This document shows positions 34,633 to 35,936 of a stretch of 35,936 nucleotides of DNA, in pieces (position 1 is the first letter of the stretch; the number at the start of each line of letters is the position of its first letter). Made by a program: the position numbers and the translations under genes. This DNA comes from Thermoplasmatales archaeon. GTDB taxonomy: Archaea; Thermoplasmatota; E2; DHVEG-1. The notes below the pieces were generated by a model. The model ran no database searches. It had not been told where the DNA came from and saw nothing but the letters and a program-made list of their open reading frames with translations. Location of the stretch: NCBI GenBank assembly GCA_020350825.1, contig CP070724.1, forward strand, positions 186,950-222,885, read 5' to 3'.

Positions 34633-35419
34633 TCACACTTCGACTTCGATTTTAAGGATATCATAAAATCTATCTCTTGCAGCTTTTTCGAGCCACGGGT
34701 AATGACCGCAGTTCTCAAAAAGAATGAATCTAAAGTCTTTTAGAGTGCGAGAAAGGGGGCCTTTAACTCCTTCGGAAAGATGGGGATCGTAATCGCCATG
34801 AATTGCGATTACTGGACATTGGGTCTTTTTCCCGAACTCTAGAGGTTTACCACTACTTCTTAGTTTCATAGATTGTTTCCATACATTCTGATAGATTTCG
34901 TACTGAAACTCTAGTATCTCATTGTCGTTGAACAAGGGGTCATATGAGTCAGCCTTGGAAATCAATTTTCCAAGTCGGGGCATGGGCGTGTTTTTGTCTC
35001 TGATAGTTGGATCGTTCAATGTTTCCATCAATGATAGGGGCTTCTGCTCTTTCTTCTTCACTAAGCCGACTTAACCGAGTTTTTATAATGTTTACAGCAT
35101 ATTTTTCTTCGTAGGTCCCGCTTCCAATGAGTATGAGTTTTTTTACGAAGGTGGGGTATTTAGCTGTAAATATAAAACTGAGCCAAGCACCCCATGACCA
35201 ACCAATCAATGTGATAGGGAGGTCCCCCCTCTTTTTTAAAACGACCTTTAGCTCTTGGACTTGCCCTTCAATCGTTGTTGCTGTTTGAAGTGGTTCCAAA
35301 ATCCCACTAGGGGAGGAAAGTTCTCGAGCTACTGGTACCATTTCTCCGGGTGCACCTGGTCCACCGTGAATGACAGCTGTATTAAAAGGTGCATTTCCAT
35401 ATTTTCTTAGGTTTTTCAT
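34633..35419 (-). pseudogene. Alpha/beta hydrolase interrupted by one frameshift
   Basis: The two reading frames together give a complete alpha/beta hydrolase of about 261 aa. The first part has the HGGPGAPGEM oxyanion loop and the nucleophile elbow GWSWGAW. The second part has the catalytic-acid loop HGDYDPH and the catalytic-histidine segment CGHYPW. The frame changes at the GGGG run 35037-35040; removing one G restores EEERAEA-LSLMETLND. It may be a sequencing slip or a recent mutation. Base composition is richer in GC than the rest of the window. The substrate is unknown; proline iminopeptidase-like families share the HGGPG motif. Confidence 0.75.
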
Positions 35420-35531
35420 ATATGTACCCAGGATAACTCTTTTTTATTTATAAATAGGTAAAATTTTTTCACCATATGTCTGCATTTTTAATTTTACATT
35501 TTTTTTTTAAAAACTATGTTGTTGAATTAGA

Positions 35532-35558
35532 TGGGCCCGGCAGGATTTGCCCCGCCCA
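35532..35558 (-). other. Degenerate tRNA 3'-end-like fragment
   Basis: On the minus strand this reads as a T-loop-like CAAATC, a CTGCC stem side, then GGGCCCA like a discriminator and acceptor end. The bases corresponding to T54 and T55 are replaced and no matching 5' acceptor half is visible in the following 100 bases, so it is not a working tRNA. It could be an attachment-site remnant left by integration, or chance. Confidence 0.3.
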
Positions 35559-35673
35559 TATGGAGAGATTTTAACCGAAAGTTTTTGATTTTTAATACTT
35601 TTGATTTTCTAATTAAGACTGTCTCTCTAAACCTCTTATTTCTTTTTTTCAGACTTATTTTTTTCATTACTCC

Positions 35674-35720
35674 CCTTCCTGCTATATCCCCAACCTTTGG
35701 AGGCGATGCAGGAAGGAGGT
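35674..35720 (+). promoter_or_regulatory. Hairpin occluding the ribosome-binding site of the Ubl gene
   Basis: CCTTCCTGC (35674-35682) pairs perfectly with GCAGGAAGG (35708-35716). Inside, CCCCAA (35688-35693) pairs with TTGG (35697-35700) and GG (35702-35703) around a bulged A. The strong GGAGGT at 35715-35720 lies within and just beyond the 3' stem arm, so folding would hide it. Confidence 0.5.
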
Positions 35721-35727
35721 AGAAAAT

Positions 35728-35936
35728 ATGGATGTATGGCTAAAAAGCCAAGTGGGGCTCAAGGAGACCCAGCAAGTAGATGTAGAGCCAACTGAGACTA
35801 TCGGTTCTATAAAACAACGCTGTGGTACTATCCAGTCATATGACGATGTCTCAAATGCCGTGCTCATGCACAACAGAGAAATCCTGAAGGACGATTTACG
35901 TCTCAAGGATTACGGTATACAGGAAAACGAAACAAT
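35728..35936 (+). CDS. Ubiquitin-like protein, 3' end outside the window
   Basis: The ATG at 35728 follows a strong GGAGGT by seven bases. The 69 visible residues align along ubiquitin with the same strand and helix spacing. MDVWLKSQVG matches the first strand-turn. VDVEPTETIGSIKQRC corresponds to the LEVEPSDTIENVKAKI helix region. LMHNREILKDDLRLKDYGIQ corresponds to the [20 protein letters not shown] region. The fold is a beta-grasp, much closer to ubiquitin than SAMP or Urm1 proteins usually are. The C-terminus, where a Gly-Gly would allow conjugation, is cut off. GC content (about 45% over 120 counted bases) is above the surroundings. No E1, E2, RING or JAMM gene is visible in the window. 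Confidence 0.75.
   Translation, partial: MDVWLKSQVGLKETQQVDVEPTETIGSIKQRCGTIQSYDDVSNAVLMHNREILKDDLRLKDYGIQENET

Noticed and set aside
35531..35722. Plus-strand ORF upstream of the Ubl gene
   Set aside because: Its GPAGFAP beginning is the typical false translation of a tRNA 3' end. The rest is low-complexity and Phe-rich, with no ribosome-binding site.
35682..35906. Minus-strand ORF opposite the Ubl gene
   Set aside because: Serine-rich antisense shadow. The plus-strand frame has a strong ribosome-binding site and clear ubiquitin similarity.

Overview
The window is AT-rich archaeal DNA. Archaeal/eukaryotic-type ribosomal proteins (S4e, L19e, L32e), the RNase P protein Rpp29, an eIF1/SUI1 factor, RpoK, archaeosine synthase ArcS and TATA-box promoters all point to a euryarchaeal-side archaeon. 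Surface proteins with CARDB, PKD, NosD and DUF4382 domains, duplicated KaiC-like ATPases and HhH-extended ribosomal proteins suggest an uncultured Thermoplasmatota lineage. That placement is inference. Layout: (1) 1-7.7 kb is a surface-protein region. It holds a lectin-like secreted protein, a duplicated small membrane protein, a DUF4382 lipoprotein with an inserted PKD domain, two tiny minus-strand ORFs, a possible structured RNA, a PKD protein, and a 1021-aa CARDB protein translationally coupled to a membrane zinc-ribbon protein. (2) 7.7-14.0 kb is a minus-strand housekeeping block: arcS, purH, a RuvC-like protein, an M50 protease and a TraB-family membrane protein. (3) 14.0-27.3 kb is a minus-strand translation block running from L3 to L30 (L3, L4, L23, L2, S19, L22, S3, L29, SUI1, Rpp29, S17, L14, L24, S4e, L5, S14, S8, L6, L32e, L19e, L18, S5, L30). 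It is followed by a small unknown gene, then rpoK and S2. Many junctions overlap by a few bases (ATGA, GTGA or TAATG), so the genes are probably co-transcribed and translationally coupled. L15 and SecY, which usually follow L30 in archaea, are absent. S3, L32e and L24 carry large extra tails. (4) 27.5-34.3 kb holds a radical SAM protein overlapping an ICMT-like methyltransferase, two KaiC-like ATPases, a pilin-like membrane protein, a NosD/PKD surface protein, and two copies of a small unrecognised family. (5) 34.3 kb to the end holds a ribbon-helix-helix regulator, a GC-richer frameshifted alpha/beta hydrolase and a degenerate tRNA 3'-end-like stretch. The window is cut off inside a protein strikingly like eukaryotic ubiquitin, whose ribosome-binding site sits in a strong hairpin. 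This right edge is the most interesting part: the missing 3' sequence would show whether the protein ends in a conjugation-competent diglycine and lies beside E1, E2 or deubiquitinase genes.
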